From Mycobacterium sp. 4858 (GTDB lineage: Bacteria; Actinomycetota; Actinomycetes; Mycobacteriales; Mycobacteriaceae), in NCBI RefSeq assembly GCF_900240975.1, contig NZ_LT968776.1:2973092-3037091 (forward strand): DNA of 64,000 bases. Direction: 5' to 3'. Under the pieces are notes generated by a model that was not told where the DNA came from, made no database searches, and worked only from the letters and a program-made list of their open reading frames with translations. Below are positions 33,607 through 42,200 of the stretch, piece after piece. A program made the position numbers and the translations under genes. Each line of letters starts with the position of its first letter. The first letter of the stretch is position 1.

Positions 33607-34398
33607 GTGAGCCACGCGGCGGTAGGCGCCCTGTTGCGCGAATGGCGGGAGCGTCGACGGGTGAGCCAGCTCGACCTGTCGCTGACTGTGGGCGTGTCGG
33701 CCCGGCACGTCAGCTTCATAGAAACCGGCCGCTCGCGACCCAGTCCGGAGATGGTGCTCGCCCTCGCCGAAGGCCTCGACATTCCGCTGCGGGAGCGCAA
33801 CACGCTGCTGCTTGCCGCCGGATTCGCCCCGCGTTACCAGTCGCGCCCGCTCGAGGATGCCGCGATGACCCCGGCCCGTGACGCGGTGCAGCGCCTCCTC
33901 GATGCCCACGACCCCTACCCGGGCATCGTGATCGACCGCTGCTGGAACATCGTGGGGGCCAACGCCGCGGCGTCGGCGCTGACCGCAGGCCTGCCCGCGG
34001 AGCTGCTCGGCCCACCGGCCAACGTCTACCGGCTGTCGCTGCACCCCGACGGCCTCGCCGGACGGACGCTGAATTTCGGAGAATGGGCGGGCTACTTGCT
34101 GCACCAGCTCCGGCGCACGATCGCGATCACCGGCGATCCGGGCCTGCAGGCGCTCAATGACGAGGTGCGCGGATATCCGGGAGTCGCGGGCGCCGCCGAC
34201 GCGCGCGGCGCGCCACCGGATGGCGCCGGCGCGCTGCTCATCCCTTTCGTGCTGGATATCGGCGGCGGGCAACCGCTGTCTATGTTCACGACATTGACGA
34301 CGTTCGGGACTCCGCTCGACGTCACCCTCGCCGAACTGACCGTCGAGCTGTTCTATCCGGCCGACGCCGCCAGCGCCACCCTGCTCCATGGCAGGTAG
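33607..34398 (+). CDS. XRE-family regulator with MmyB-like ligand domain
   Basis: 263 residues from GTG. N-terminal HTH_3 domain (about 6-65): LLREWRERRRVSQLDLSLTVGVSARHVSFIETGRSRPSPEMV. The C-terminal domain (about 95-260; PGIVIDRCWNIVGANAAASAL, then LTTFGTPLDVTLAELTVELFYPAD) is the MmyB-like PAS-related fold that binds fatty acid-like ligands in characterised members. Divergent from the SnoaL-like gene, the usual arrangement for a local repressor and its target. Confidence 0.9.
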   Translation: MSHAAVGALLREWRERRRVSQLDLSLTVGVSARHVSFIETGRSRPSPEMVLALAEGLDIPLRERNTLLLAAGFAPRYQSRPLEDAAMTPARDAVQRLLDAHDPYPGIVIDRCWNIVGANAAASALTAGLPAELLGPPANVYRLSLHPDGLAGRTLNFGEWAGYLLHQLRRTIAITGDPGLQALNDEVRGYPGVAGAADARGAPPDGAGALLIPFVLDIGGGQPLSMFTTLTTFGTPLDVTLAELTVELFYPADAASATLLHGR

Positions 34399-34404
34399 CG
34401 CTCT

Positions 34405-34410
34405 TACACT
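34405..34410 (+). promoter_or_regulatory. purL leaderless -10 box
   Basis: TACACT ends 6 nt before the purL GTG at 34417. Confidence 0.55.
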
Positions 34411-34416
34411 GTTCGG

Positions 34417-36714
34417 GTGACTGCCTCCGGGACCAGTGCCCGCACCCAGGCGATCGACACCGTCGAGCACGCCGCTGCCAGCCCCGATCAGCCGCAGCCG
34501 TACGCCGAGCTGGGCCTCAAAGACGACGAGTATCAGCGGATCCGTGAGATCCTGGGCCGCAGGCCCACCGACACCGAGTTGGCGATGTACTCGGTCATGT
34601 GGAGCGAGCACTGCTCGTATAAGTCGTCCAAGGTTCACCTGCGCTACTTCGGGGAGACCACCACCGACGAGATGCGTGCGGGCATGTTGGCCGGTATCGG
34701 TGAAAACGCCGGTGTGGTGGATATCGGCGACGGCTGGGCCGTCACCTTCAAAGTGGAGTCCCACAACCACCCGTCCTACGTCGAGCCCTATCAGGGCGCG
34801 GCGACCGGCGTCGGCGGCATCGTGCGCGACATCATGGCCATGGGCGCGCGACCGGTCGCGGTGATGGACCAGCTGCGGTTCGGCGCCGCCGACGCCCCCG
34901 ACACCCGCCGGGTGGTCGACGGGGTGGTCCGCGGTATCGGCGGCTACGGGAACTCGCTGGGGCTGCCCAACATCGGCGGCGAGACGGTCTTCGATGCGTG
35001 TTACGCCGGCAATCCGTTGGTAAACGCGTTGTGCGTGGGCGTGTTACGCCAGGAGGACCTGCATCTGGCGTTCGCCTCGGGCACCGGCAACAAGATCATC
35101 CTGTTCGGTGCGCGGACTGGGCTCGACGGCATCGGCGGGGTGTCGGTGCTCGCGTCGGACACATTCGACAGCACCGGATCGCGCAAGAAGCTGCCGTCGG
35201 TTCAGGTGGGCGACCCGTTCATGGAGAAGGTGCTCATCGAGTGCTGCCTCGAGCTGTACGCCGGCGGATTGGTGATCGGCATCCAGGACCTCGGCGGAGC
35301 TGGATTAGCCTGCGCCACCTCAGAATTGGCGTCGGCTGGGGACGGCGGAATGGCGGTCCAGCTCGATTCGGTGCCCCTGCGGGCCAAGGAGATGACACCC
35401 GCCGAGGTGCTCTGCAGCGAGTCGCAGGAGCGGATGTGCGCCGTGGTTGCCCCGGAGAACGTCGACGCCTTCTTGGCGGTCTGCCGCAAATGGGAGGTGT
35501 TGGCCACGGTGATCGGCGAGGTCACCGACGGTGACCGATTGCGGATCACCTGGCGCGGCGAGACGGTCGTCGACGTACCGCCGCGCACCGTGGCGCACGA
35601 GGGCCCGGTGTATCAGCGGCCGGTCGCACGGCCCGAGTCCCAGGACGCCCTGAACGCCGACCGGTCAACGCGCCTCCCGCGCCCGAAGACCGGGGAGGAG
35701 TTGCGCGCGACCGTGCTTGCGCTGCTGGGTAGCCCGCACCTGTGCAGCCGCGCCTTCATCACCGAACAGTACGACCGGTACGTGCGCGGCAACACCGTGC
35801 TGGCCGAGCATGCCGACGGCGGCGTGCTCCGCGTCGACGAGGCCACCGGCCGCGGCATCGCGCTGTCGACCGACGCGTCGGGGCGCTACACGCTGCTGGA
35901 TCCTTATGCCGGGGCGCAACTCGCGCTGGCCGAGGCCTACCGCAACGTCGCCGTCACCGGCGCCACGCCGGTCGCGGTCACCAATTGCCTCAACTTCGGC
36001 TCCCCGGAAGACCCCGGCGTGATGTGGCAGTTCTCCCAGGCGGTGCGGGGGCTGGCCGATGGGTGTGCGGCGCTTGGCATTCCGGTGACCGGCGGCAACG
36101 TCAGCTTCTACAACCAGACCGGCTCGGCGGCGATCCTGCCCACGCCGGTGGTCGGCGTCCTCGGCGTGCTCGATGACGTCGCCCGGCGCATCCCCACCGG
36201 CCTGGGCGCCGAACCGGGCGAGACCCTGATGCTGTTGGGAGATACCCGCGACGAGTTCGACGGTTCCATCTGGGCGCAGGTGACCGCCGACCACCTGGGT
36301 GGCTTGCCGCCCGCGGTCGATCTGGCGCGCGAAAAGCTGCTGGCCGAGGTGTTGAGCGCGGCGTCTCGCGACGGGCTGGTGTCCGCGGCGCACGACCTAT
36401 CGGAAGGCGGCCTCGCGCAGGCCGTTGTGGAGGCGGCGCTGACGGGCGAAACCGGTTGCCGCATCGTGCTTCCCGAGGGCGCCGATCCGTTCGTGGCGTT
36501 GTTCTCCGAGTCGGCGGGCCGGGTGCTGGTGGCGGTGCCGCGCACCGAGGAGAGCCGGTTCCGGGCCATGTGTGAGGCGCGCGGACTGCCGGCGGTGCGC
36601 ATCGGCGTCGTCGACGAGGCCTCGGACACGGTCGAGATTCAGGGCCTGTTCACCGTGTCGCTGGCCGAACTGCGCGAGACGTCCGAGGCGGTGCTGCCGC
36701 GGTTGTTCGGATGA
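34417..36714 (+). CDS. purL: phosphoribosylformylglycinamidine synthase subunit PurL
   Basis: 765 residues, the small PurL form that lacks a glutaminase domain and needs PurS and PurQ. It turns FGAR, ATP and ammonia into FGAM. Conserved MWSEHCSYKSSK (catalytic His), KVESHNHPSYVEPYQGAATGVGG (metal and substrate), GGETVFDACYAGNPL, and a second half with ALSTDASGRYTLLDP and GGNVSFYNQTG reflecting the internal duplication of AIRS-like domains. The promoter appears leaderless. Corresponds to Rv0803. Confidence 0.97.
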   Translation: MTASGTSARTQAIDTVEHAAASPDQPQPYAELGLKDDEYQRIREILGRRPTDTELAMYSVMWSEHCSYKSSKVHLRYFGETTTDEMRAGMLAGIGENAGVVDIGDGWAVTFKVESHNHPSYVEPYQGAATGVGGIVRDIMAMGARPVAVMDQLRFGAADAPDTRRVVDGVVRGIGGYGNSLGLPNIGGETVFDACYAGNPLVNALCVGVLRQEDLHLAFASGTGNKIILFGARTGLDGIGGVSVLASDTFDSTGSRKKLPSVQVGDPFMEKVLIECCLELYAGGLVIGIQDLGGAGLACATSELASAGDGGMAVQLDSVPLRAKEMTPAEVLCSESQERMCAVVAPENVDAFLAVCRKWEVLATVIGEVTDGDRLRITWRGETVVDVPPRTVAHEGPVYQRPVARPESQDALNADRSTRLPRPKTGEELRATVLALLGSPHLCSRAFITEQYDRYVRGNTVLAEHADGGVLRVDEATGRGIALSTDASGRYTLLDPYAGAQLALAEAYRNVAVTGATPVAVTNCLNFGSPEDPGVMWQFSQAVRGLADGCAALGIPVTGGNVSFYNQTGSAAILPTPVVGVLGVLDDVARRIPTGLGAEPGETLMLLGDTRDEFDGSIWAQVTADHLGGLPPAVDLAREKLLAEVLSAASRDGLVSAAHDLSEGGLAQAVVEAALTGETGCRIVLPEGADPFVALFSESAGRVLVAVPRTEESRFRAMCEARGLPAVRIGVVDEASDTVEIQGLFTVSLAELRETSEAVLPRLFG

Positions 36715-36733
36715 GCCGTAGCGGCAAATCCTG

Positions 36734-37372
36734 ATGGGGGACAGCCGTTTTCGTCGGGCTTGGGCATTCTCCCTGGCCGCCGCCCTGGTCGGCTGGAGCT
36801 TCGTCGGCCCGCGACTGCCCACGGCTTGGCGGACCGCCCTCCAGGCGGGTGCGGCCGGCTTGCTGGTGCTGGTGACGCGCGCTCCGCTGGGTCTCAACCC
36901 GCCACGGCTGTGGTCGGGGCTGCGGCTGGGGTCGACGGCCGGTGCGGCGGCGGCGACCGTGATCGCCGCGACGACGGCGGTGCCGTTGGTGCGGGCGTCC
37001 ATGGCCGACCGCGAGGCACCCGGGTCGACGCCCGGCTGGCTGCTGCTGCAGATACCCGTCGGGACCGTCTGGGCCGAGGAGGCCGCCTTCCGTGCGGCGC
37101 TGACCGCCGCCGCGTCGGGTGCCTTCGGCGCGCCGGGCGGAAGATTGCTGCAAGCGGCCAGCTTTGGGCTTTCCCACATTGCCGACGCGCGGGCGACGGG
37201 CGAGCCGGTGCTGGGCACCGTGCTGGTGACGGGCGTCGCGGGCTGGCTGTTCGCCTGGCTGGCGGACCGCTCCGGCAGCCTCGCCGCGCCCATGCTGGTG
37301 CACCTGGCCATCAACGAGGCCGGCGCGATCGCCGCGCTGAGCGTGCGGTGGCGTCAGGGGTTGATGGTGTAG
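36734..37372 (+). CDS. CPBP-family intramembrane metalloprotease
   Basis: 212 residues with six or so hydrophobic helices. Abi/CPBP motifs: VWAEEAAFRAAL (EExxxR), ASFGLSHIADA (FxxxH), and MLVHLAINEAGAI (HxxxN/D). The family (Rce1-like) cleaves proteins in the membrane, with roles in bacteriocin immunity and CAAX-type processing; the substrate is unknown. It is 19 bp after purL and overlaps the convergent MCE gene by 19 bp. Corresponds to Rv0804. Confidence 0.88.
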   Translation: MGDSRFRRAWAFSLAAALVGWSFVGPRLPTAWRTALQAGAAGLLVLVTRAPLGLNPPRLWSGLRLGSTAGAAAATVIAATTAVPLVRASMADREAPGSTPGWLLLQIPVGTVWAEEAAFRAALTAAASGAFGAPGGRLLQAASFGLSHIADARATGEPVLGTVLVTGVAGWLFAWLADRSGSLAAPMLVHLAINEAGAIAALSVRWRQGLMV

Positions 37373-38568
37373 TCGCCCACCTGACGGCCCCACACGTGCT
37401 CGACGAAAAGTGGCGAGCCGATCTCGAAGTGGTTGTAGGGAGCCATGCTTGCGCCGGTGTCCATCACCAGGAACGGCGCCGGCCACAGCTGCCGGGTGAT
37501 CGTCTGCCAACAGCCCGGCCGCCCGCCGGGGCCGCCCCTGGCATTGGTGCGCGGCAGATTCTCCGGCCAGATGTACGGGTTCGGCGCCCCGGCGATCGCG
37601 CCCGCGGCGTGCGCGCCCAGCGAGTAACCGTTGTCGCCGAGGGCGTTGTGGATCTTGGGCCCCACCTCCGCGAAATTGCGTATGGTGCAGAAGATCTCCG
37701 GACTGTACTCGTCGAGCAGCTGGCTGGAGGTGACCAAATCGCCGGCCCCCCGGGCAAGGTATGGCCCCCCGCGCCCGAAGACGTCGGCGCCCGTGCCGCC
37801 GAGCCCGGCGGTGGCGAGCAACGCGGCATCCAGATCGACTTGCTGGCGGTTGAGGGTGCGGGCCGCGGTCACCGCGTGGTCGAGCGCGGCCCACAGGTCC
37901 GGCGAGGCGTTGGCGTAGGTCTCGCCGAGAGCGGCCAACCGCGCGACGTCGGCGCGGATTTCGCGCATGCGCGGGTTCACGTCGTCAAGGATCGTGTTGC
38001 CGTTGACCAAAGAATCGCCGAACCTCGCGCCCAATCCGCTCAGGGCTTGCGCGGCCGCGCCGAGCGTCAGGTTCACCTTGACCGGGTCGACCTTCTCCGC
38101 GATCGAGACCAGCGTCTCGAAGACGGTGTTGAACTCGGTGGTCACCGACGTCGCCTCGATCACCGTCGCCGGTGTGATCGGCTGCGCCGGCGGCCCCGGC
38201 GGCGAACTCAACGCGACGTACTTGTTGCCGAACACCGTGGTCGCCTTGATGGTGGCCGCCACATTGGCCGGGATCAGGTTGAGGTACCTCGGTGTGATGT
38301 CCAGCACCAGCTTGGCGGCCGGCATGCCGTCACGGGTGATCTCGGAAATGCCGGTCACCCGGCCGATCTGGACCCCGTTGTAGGTGACCTTGGAGCCGGG
38401 GTCCAAGACCAGGCCGGCCCGGGCGGCCACCATGGTCAGCTTCGTCGTCGGCGTGAGCTCACCCCGGAACTGCAGGTACAGCAGTGACCCGACCAACCCC
38501 ACGATGACCACCGTCACGAGCCCGACGGACTTATACGGCGGCCCGCGCCGCACGCGCCGACGCTCCAT
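37354..38568 (-). CDS. orphan MCE-family (MlaD/MceA-type) protein
   Basis: 404 residues. One membrane anchor (residues 13-36, YKSVGLVTVVIVGLVGSLLYLQF) is followed by a MlaD/MCE domain (about 40-118; ARAGLVLDPGSKVTYNGVQIGRV) and a long helical region (about 140-280) and Pro/Gly-rich C-terminal part, as in MceA proteins. MCE proteins form periplasmic tubes for lipid import with YrbE permeases and an MceG ATPase. No other mce or yrbE gene lies nearby, so it either joins a complex encoded elsewhere or acts alone. In M. tuberculosis I recall Rv0805/Rv0806c here instead. Confidence 0.9.
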   Translation of the reverse strand: MERRRVRRGPPYKSVGLVTVVIVGLVGSLLYLQFRGELTPTTKLTMVAARAGLVLDPGSKVTYNGVQIGRVTGISEITRDGMPAAKLVLDITPRYLNLIPANVAATIKATTVFGNKYVALSSPPGPPAQPITPATVIEATSVTTEFNTVFETLVSIAEKVDPVKVNLTLGAAAQALSGLGARFGDSLVNGNTILDDVNPRMREIRADVARLAALGETYANASPDLWAALDHAVTAARTLNRQQVDLDAALLATAGLGGTGADVFGRGGPYLARGAGDLVTSSQLLDEYSPEIFCTIRNFAEVGPKIHNALGDNGYSLGAHAAGAIAGAPNPYIWPENLPRTNARGGPGGRPGCWQTITRQLWPAPFLVMDTGASMAPYNHFEIGSPLFVEHVWGRQVGDYTINP

Positions 38569-38577
38569 GAGTTTGAG

Positions 38578-38587
38578 ACCCTAGGGT
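38578..38587. promoter_or_regulatory. palindromic -10 element between mce and the sterol-carrier-like gene
   Basis: ACCCTAGGGT is self-complementary and gives TAGGGT on both strands. It lies 9 nt from the mce ATG (38568) and directly before the plus-strand ATG (38588). It fits a promoter for mce. For the plus gene it is too close to be its leaderless -10. Confidence 0.35.
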
Positions 38588-38977
38588 ATGGCCGCCCGCC
38601 AAAAGGCCGATCCGGCAAAGACTCGGCAGGCCGTGTTGGCCGTCGCGGACTGGCTGCGCGACGAATCCCGGCCGGCCCCCGACCGCGAGAGCCTCGGCAC
38701 CGCCGTTCGGCTCACCGCCCGCACCCTGGCCGCCGTGGCACCCGGCGCCAGCGTCGAGGTGCGGATTCCGCCCTTCGTCGCGGTGCAGTGCATCGCCGGG
38801 CCCCGGCACACGCGCGGCACGCCGCCCAACGTTGTGGAGACCGACCCGCGGACGTGGCTGCTGCTGGCGACCGGGATGTTGTCCTTCCAACGGGCGAAGG
38901 ACGGCGGTGCGCTGGGGCTTTCCGGCTCTCGGGCCGGTGAGATCGAACACTGTCTGCCCCTGTTCGGTCTCGGCTGA
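38588..38977 (+). CDS. sterol carrier family protein (Rv0807-like)
   Basis: 129 residues, no signal peptide. The sequence MAARQKADPAKTRQAVLAVADWLRDE, AGASVEVRIPPFVAVQCIAGPRHTRGTPPN and DPRTWLLLATGMLSFQRAKD matches the small mycobacterial sterol carrier family (bacterial SCP). Probable role is binding or moving a hydrophobic metabolite; not demonstrated. Upstream of purF on the same strand, as Rv0807. Confidence 0.85.
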   Translation: MAARQKADPAKTRQAVLAVADWLRDESRPAPDRESLGTAVRLTARTLAAVAPGASVEVRIPPFVAVQCIAGPRHTRGTPPNVVETDPRTWLLLATGMLSFQRAKDGGALGLSGSRAGEIEHCLPLFGLG

Positions 38978-38980
38978 ATA

Positions 38981-39003
38981 GTAAGCCTGAAGTGCAGGTT
39001 TAC
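38981..39003. promoter_or_regulatory. inverted repeat upstream of purF
   Basis: GTAAGCCTG and CAGGTTTAC form a 9-bp stem with one G-T mismatch around AAGTG, just after the sterol-carrier stop and 113 bp before purF. It may be a weak terminator or a regulator site in the purF leader. Confidence 0.4.
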
Positions 39004-39116
39004 AGTCGGGCGCGGGAATTTTCGCCCCTCAACACGCGCTGTTAATTCGCGGTTGCGGGCGTCGGACCCGTAGACTCCGTTACGTCACCAACCGTTCCCC
39101 AGGGAGCCCCCCAATT

Positions 39117-40643
39117 GTGACCAACCAGGAACCCGAGCAGGACCTGAACTCGCCTCGTGAAGAGTGTGGTGTATTCGGGGTCTGGGCCCCGGGTGAAGAC
39201 GTCGCAAAGCTCACCTATTACGGCTTGTACGCCCTGCAGCATCGCGGGCAGGAAGCCGCGGGCATCGCCGTCGCCGATGGATCACAGGTGCTCGTGTTCA
39301 AAGACCTGGGCTTGGTCAGCCAGGTTTTCGACGAGCAGACGCTCGCGGCGATGCAGGGCCACGTGGCCATCGGCCATTGCCGCTACTCCACCACCGGCGA
39401 CACCACCTGGGAGAACGCGCAGCCGGTCTTCCGCAACACCGCCGCCGGCACCGGTGTGGCCTTGGGACACAACGGAAATCTGGTCAACACCGCCGAATTG
39501 GCTGCCCGCGCCCGCGACGCGGGACTGATCGCCCGGCGCTGCCCCGCCCCGGCGACGACCGATTCCGACATCTTGGGCGCACTGCTGGCGCACGGCGCGG
39601 CGGATTCCACCCTCGAGCAGGCGGCCCTGGACCTGCTGCCCACCGTGCGCGGCGCGTTCTGCCTGACGTTCATGGACGAGAACACGCTGTATGCGTGCCG
39701 CGATCCGCACGGCGTGCGGCCCCTTTCGCTCGGCCGGCTGGATCGCGGCTGGGTGGTGGCCTCGGAAACGGCAGCGCTGGACATCGTCGGCGCCTCGTTC
39801 GTGCGCGACATCGAGCCGGGCGAGCTCCTGGCGATCGACGCCGACGGGGTGCGCTCCACGCGCTTTGCCAACCCGACCCCCAAGGGCTGCGTCTTCGAGT
39901 ACGTCTACCTGGCACGTCCGGACAGCACGATCGCCGGCCGGTCCGTGCACGCCACCCGGGTGGAGATCGGCCGCCGGCTGGCCCGGGAATGCCCGGTCGA
40001 GGCCGACCTGGTGATCGGGGTCCCGGAGTCGGGCACCCCCGCAGCGGTCGGTTACGCGCAGGAGTCCGGCATTCCCTACGGGCAGGGTCTGATGAAGAAC
40101 GCCTACGTCGGGCGGACCTTCATCCAGCCGTCCCAGACCATCCGCCAGCTCGGTATCCGGCTGAAGCTCAACCCACTTCGTGAGGTCATCCGCGGCAAGC
40201 GGCTCATCGTCGTCGACGACTCGATCGTGCGCGGGAACACCCAGCGCGCGCTGCTGCGCATGCTGCGCGAGGCCGGGGCCGTCGAAGTCCACGTCCGGAT
40301 CGCCTCGCCACCGGTGAAATGGCCCTGCTTCTACGGCATCGACTTCCCGTCGCCGGCCGAGCTGATCGCGAACGCCGTGCAGGACAAGGAGGAGATGCTC
40401 GAAGCGGTGCGGCACGCCATCGGCGCCGACTCCCTTGGCTACATCTCGCTGCGCGGCCTGGTCGCGGCGTCCGAACAACCCGCGTCACGGCTGTGCACCG
40501 CCTGCTTCGACGGCCGCTATCCCATCGAGCTGCCCGAGGAGACGGCCTTGGGTAAGAACGTCATCGAGCACATGCTCGCCAACGCCGCGCGCGGATCCGG
40601 GCTCGACGATCTGGCGCCCGACGAAGTACCGATCGTCCACTGA
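39117..40643 (+). CDS. purF: amidophosphoribosyltransferase
   Basis: 508 residues from GTG, with AGGGAG 10 nt upstream. First step of purine synthesis: PRPP + glutamine to phosphoribosylamine. The mature N-terminal nucleophile is Cys17 in REECGVFGVW, exposed by removal of a 16-residue propeptide. The PRPP loop reads LIVVDDSIVRGNTQRA. Four late cysteines (GCVFEYVY, KWPCFYG, CTACFDG) match the 4Fe-4S, oxygen-sensitive Bacillus-type enzyme. It is followed by purM after 71 bp. Corresponds to Rv0808. Confidence 0.97.
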   Translation: MTNQEPEQDLNSPREECGVFGVWAPGEDVAKLTYYGLYALQHRGQEAAGIAVADGSQVLVFKDLGLVSQVFDEQTLAAMQGHVAIGHCRYSTTGDTTWENAQPVFRNTAAGTGVALGHNGNLVNTAELAARARDAGLIARRCPAPATTDSDILGALLAHGAADSTLEQAALDLLPTVRGAFCLTFMDENTLYACRDPHGVRPLSLGRLDRGWVVASETAALDIVGASFVRDIEPGELLAIDADGVRSTRFANPTPKGCVFEYVYLARPDSTIAGRSVHATRVEIGRRLARECPVEADLVIGVPESGTPAAVGYAQESGIPYGQGLMKNAYVGRTFIQPSQTIRQLGIRLKLNPLREVIRGKRLIVVDDSIVRGNTQRALLRMLREAGAVEVHVRIASPPVKWPCFYGIDFPSPAELIANAVQDKEEMLEAVRHAIGADSLGYISLRGLVAASEQPASRLCTACFDGRYPIELPEETALGKNVIEHMLANAARGSGLDDLAPDEVPIVH

Positions 40644-40700
40644 CGGACGTCCGGTGCGCCCCTTACACGACGTTTGATTACGGCGGTCGGCGGCGCCCGG

Positions 40701-40706
40701 TAGCCT
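40701..40706 (+). promoter_or_regulatory. purM -10 box
   Basis: TAGCCT ends 8 nt before the purM ATG at 40715, in the 71-bp gap after purF. Confidence 0.45.
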
Positions 40707-40714
40707 TTATCGCG

Positions 40715-41809
40715 ATGACGGATCCCGGAAAAAGCCCCGGACGAAACCCGGGCAGCCACGGCATCACCTACGCGTCGGCCGGGGTGGATATCGAGGCCGG
40801 CGACCGCGCCGTCGAGCTGTTCAAGCCGCTGGCGACGAAGGCCACCAGACCAGAGGTGCGGGGCGGCCTGGGCGGGTTCGCCGGGTTGTTCGCGTTGCGT
40901 AACGATTACCGCGAACCGCTGCTGGCGGCGTCCACCGACGGCGTGGGAACCAAGCTGGCGGTCGCCCAGGCCATGGACAAGCACGACACCGTCGGCCTGG
41001 ACCTGGTCGCGATGGTCGTCGACGACCTCGTGGTGTGCGGCGCCGAGCCGCTGTTCCTGCAGGACTACATCGCGGTGGGCCGGACCGTGCCCGAACGCCT
41101 CAGCGCCATCGTGGCGGGAATCGCCGAGGGATGCGTGCGTGCCGGCTGCGCGCTGCTCGGCGGTGAAACCGCCGAGCACCCCGGGCTGATGGAACCCGAC
41201 CACTACGACATCTCGGCGACGGGTATCGGCGTCGTCGAGGCCGACGACGTGCTGGGGCCCGATCGCGTCAAACCCGGCGACACGATCATCGCGATGGGCT
41301 CCTCCGGCCTGCATTCCAACGGCTACTCGCTGGCCCGTGCGGTGCTTCTGGAGATCGATCGGATGAATCTCGCCGGCTATGTCGAGGAGTTCGGCCGCAC
41401 GCTGGGCGAAGAGCTGTTGGAGCCGACGCGGATCTACGCCAAAGACTGCCTGGCGCTGACCGCGGAAACCCATGTCCGCACGTTCTGCCATGTCACCGGT
41501 GGCGGGCTCGCCGGCAACCTGCAACGCGTCATCCCGCACGGCCTGGTCGCCGAAATCGACCGCGGGACCTGGACACCCGCACCCGTGTTCGCGATGATCG
41601 CCCAGCGTGGGCGGGTGACGCGCGAGGAGATGGAGAAGACGTTCAACATGGGCGTGGGAATGGTCGCCGTTGTCGCGCCGGAGGACACCGACCGCGCCCT
41701 GGCCATCCTGACGGCCCGCCACTTGGACTGCTGGGTGTTGGGGACCGTGTGCAAAGGCGGTAAAGAAGGCCCGCGGGCAAAGCTCGTCGGGCAGCACCCG
41801 AGGTTTTAG
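40715..41809 (+). CDS. purM: phosphoribosylformylglycinamidine cyclo-ligase (AIR synthetase)
   Basis: 364 residues. Converts FGAM to AIR with ATP. Motifs of the PurM family: ITYASAGVDIEAGDRAVELFKPL, ASTDGVGTKLAVAQAM, CGAEPLFLQDYIAVG, LLGGETAEHPGLM and the C-terminal GGGLAGNLQRV. It shares its fold with PurL. An own leaderless promoter may supplement purF read-through. Corresponds to Rv0809. Confidence 0.97.
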   Translation: MTDPGKSPGRNPGSHGITYASAGVDIEAGDRAVELFKPLATKATRPEVRGGLGGFAGLFALRNDYREPLLAASTDGVGTKLAVAQAMDKHDTVGLDLVAMVVDDLVVCGAEPLFLQDYIAVGRTVPERLSAIVAGIAEGCVRAGCALLGGETAEHPGLMEPDHYDISATGIGVVEADDVLGPDRVKPGDTIIAMGSSGLHSNGYSLARAVLLEIDRMNLAGYVEEFGRTLGEELLEPTRIYAKDCLALTAETHVRTFCHVTGGGLAGNLQRVIPHGLVAEIDRGTWTPAPVFAMIAQRGRVTREEMEKTFNMGVGMVAVVAPEDTDRALAILTARHLDCWVLGTVCKGGKEGPRAKLVGQHPRF

Positions 41810-41870
41810 AAGGCGGAAGCCGGGTCAGCGCCGAGTCGAAGGGGATTGCGCCGGCGCTGCGCGGAGGGTC

Positions 41871-42056
41871 TTACCGACGCCAGTCGTCGTTGTCTTCCCA
41901 GGAGTCACCGACGCCATCCTCCTCCAGCTCCGTGGAATCGTCGGCACCCGTTCCTGACAACTCGCGCTGAAGCCGCGTGAAGTCGGTCTGCGGAGAACTG
42001 TATTTGAGTTCTCGAGCAACCTTGGTCTGCTTTGCCTTAGCCCGGCCGCGGCCCAT
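41871..42056 (-). CDS. DUF3073 small acidic protein
   Basis: 61 residues, MGRGRAKAKQTKVARELKY at the basic N-terminus and a strongly acidic Asp/Glu/Trp C-terminus (SWEDNDDWRR). This bipolar small protein is conserved across actinobacteria as DUF3073 (Rv0810c). GAGGGGGT about 5 nt before the ATG supports the start, and the longer upstream reading is not family-like. Function unknown; the charge pattern suggests nucleic acid or ribosome association, which is inference. Confidence 0.9.
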   Translation of the reverse strand: MGRGRAKAKQTKVARELKYSSPQTDFTRLQRELSGTGADDSTELEEDGVGDSWEDNDDWRR

Positions 42057-42200
42057 GGGGGAACCCCCTCGCGCAATAACGGAGCGGCCCGAATCAGGCG
42101 GCTCCGATCTCCTGGTGTCGTTATTGTCCTGCCGACAGTTTACCGTGCCTTGCGGTCGGGCGTCGGTGCCCCCTGCCGCTGTGGCGGACTTCATCGACGA

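Noticed and set aside
37021..37894. Long reverse-strand frame opposite the CPBP gene and through the MCE gene
   Set aside because: High Arg/Ala/Gly content and no domain; shadow of codon bias in GC-rich DNA.
40644..40653. CGGACGTCCG palindrome after purF
   Set aside because: Ten bases of GC-rich palindrome are expected by chance in this sequence.
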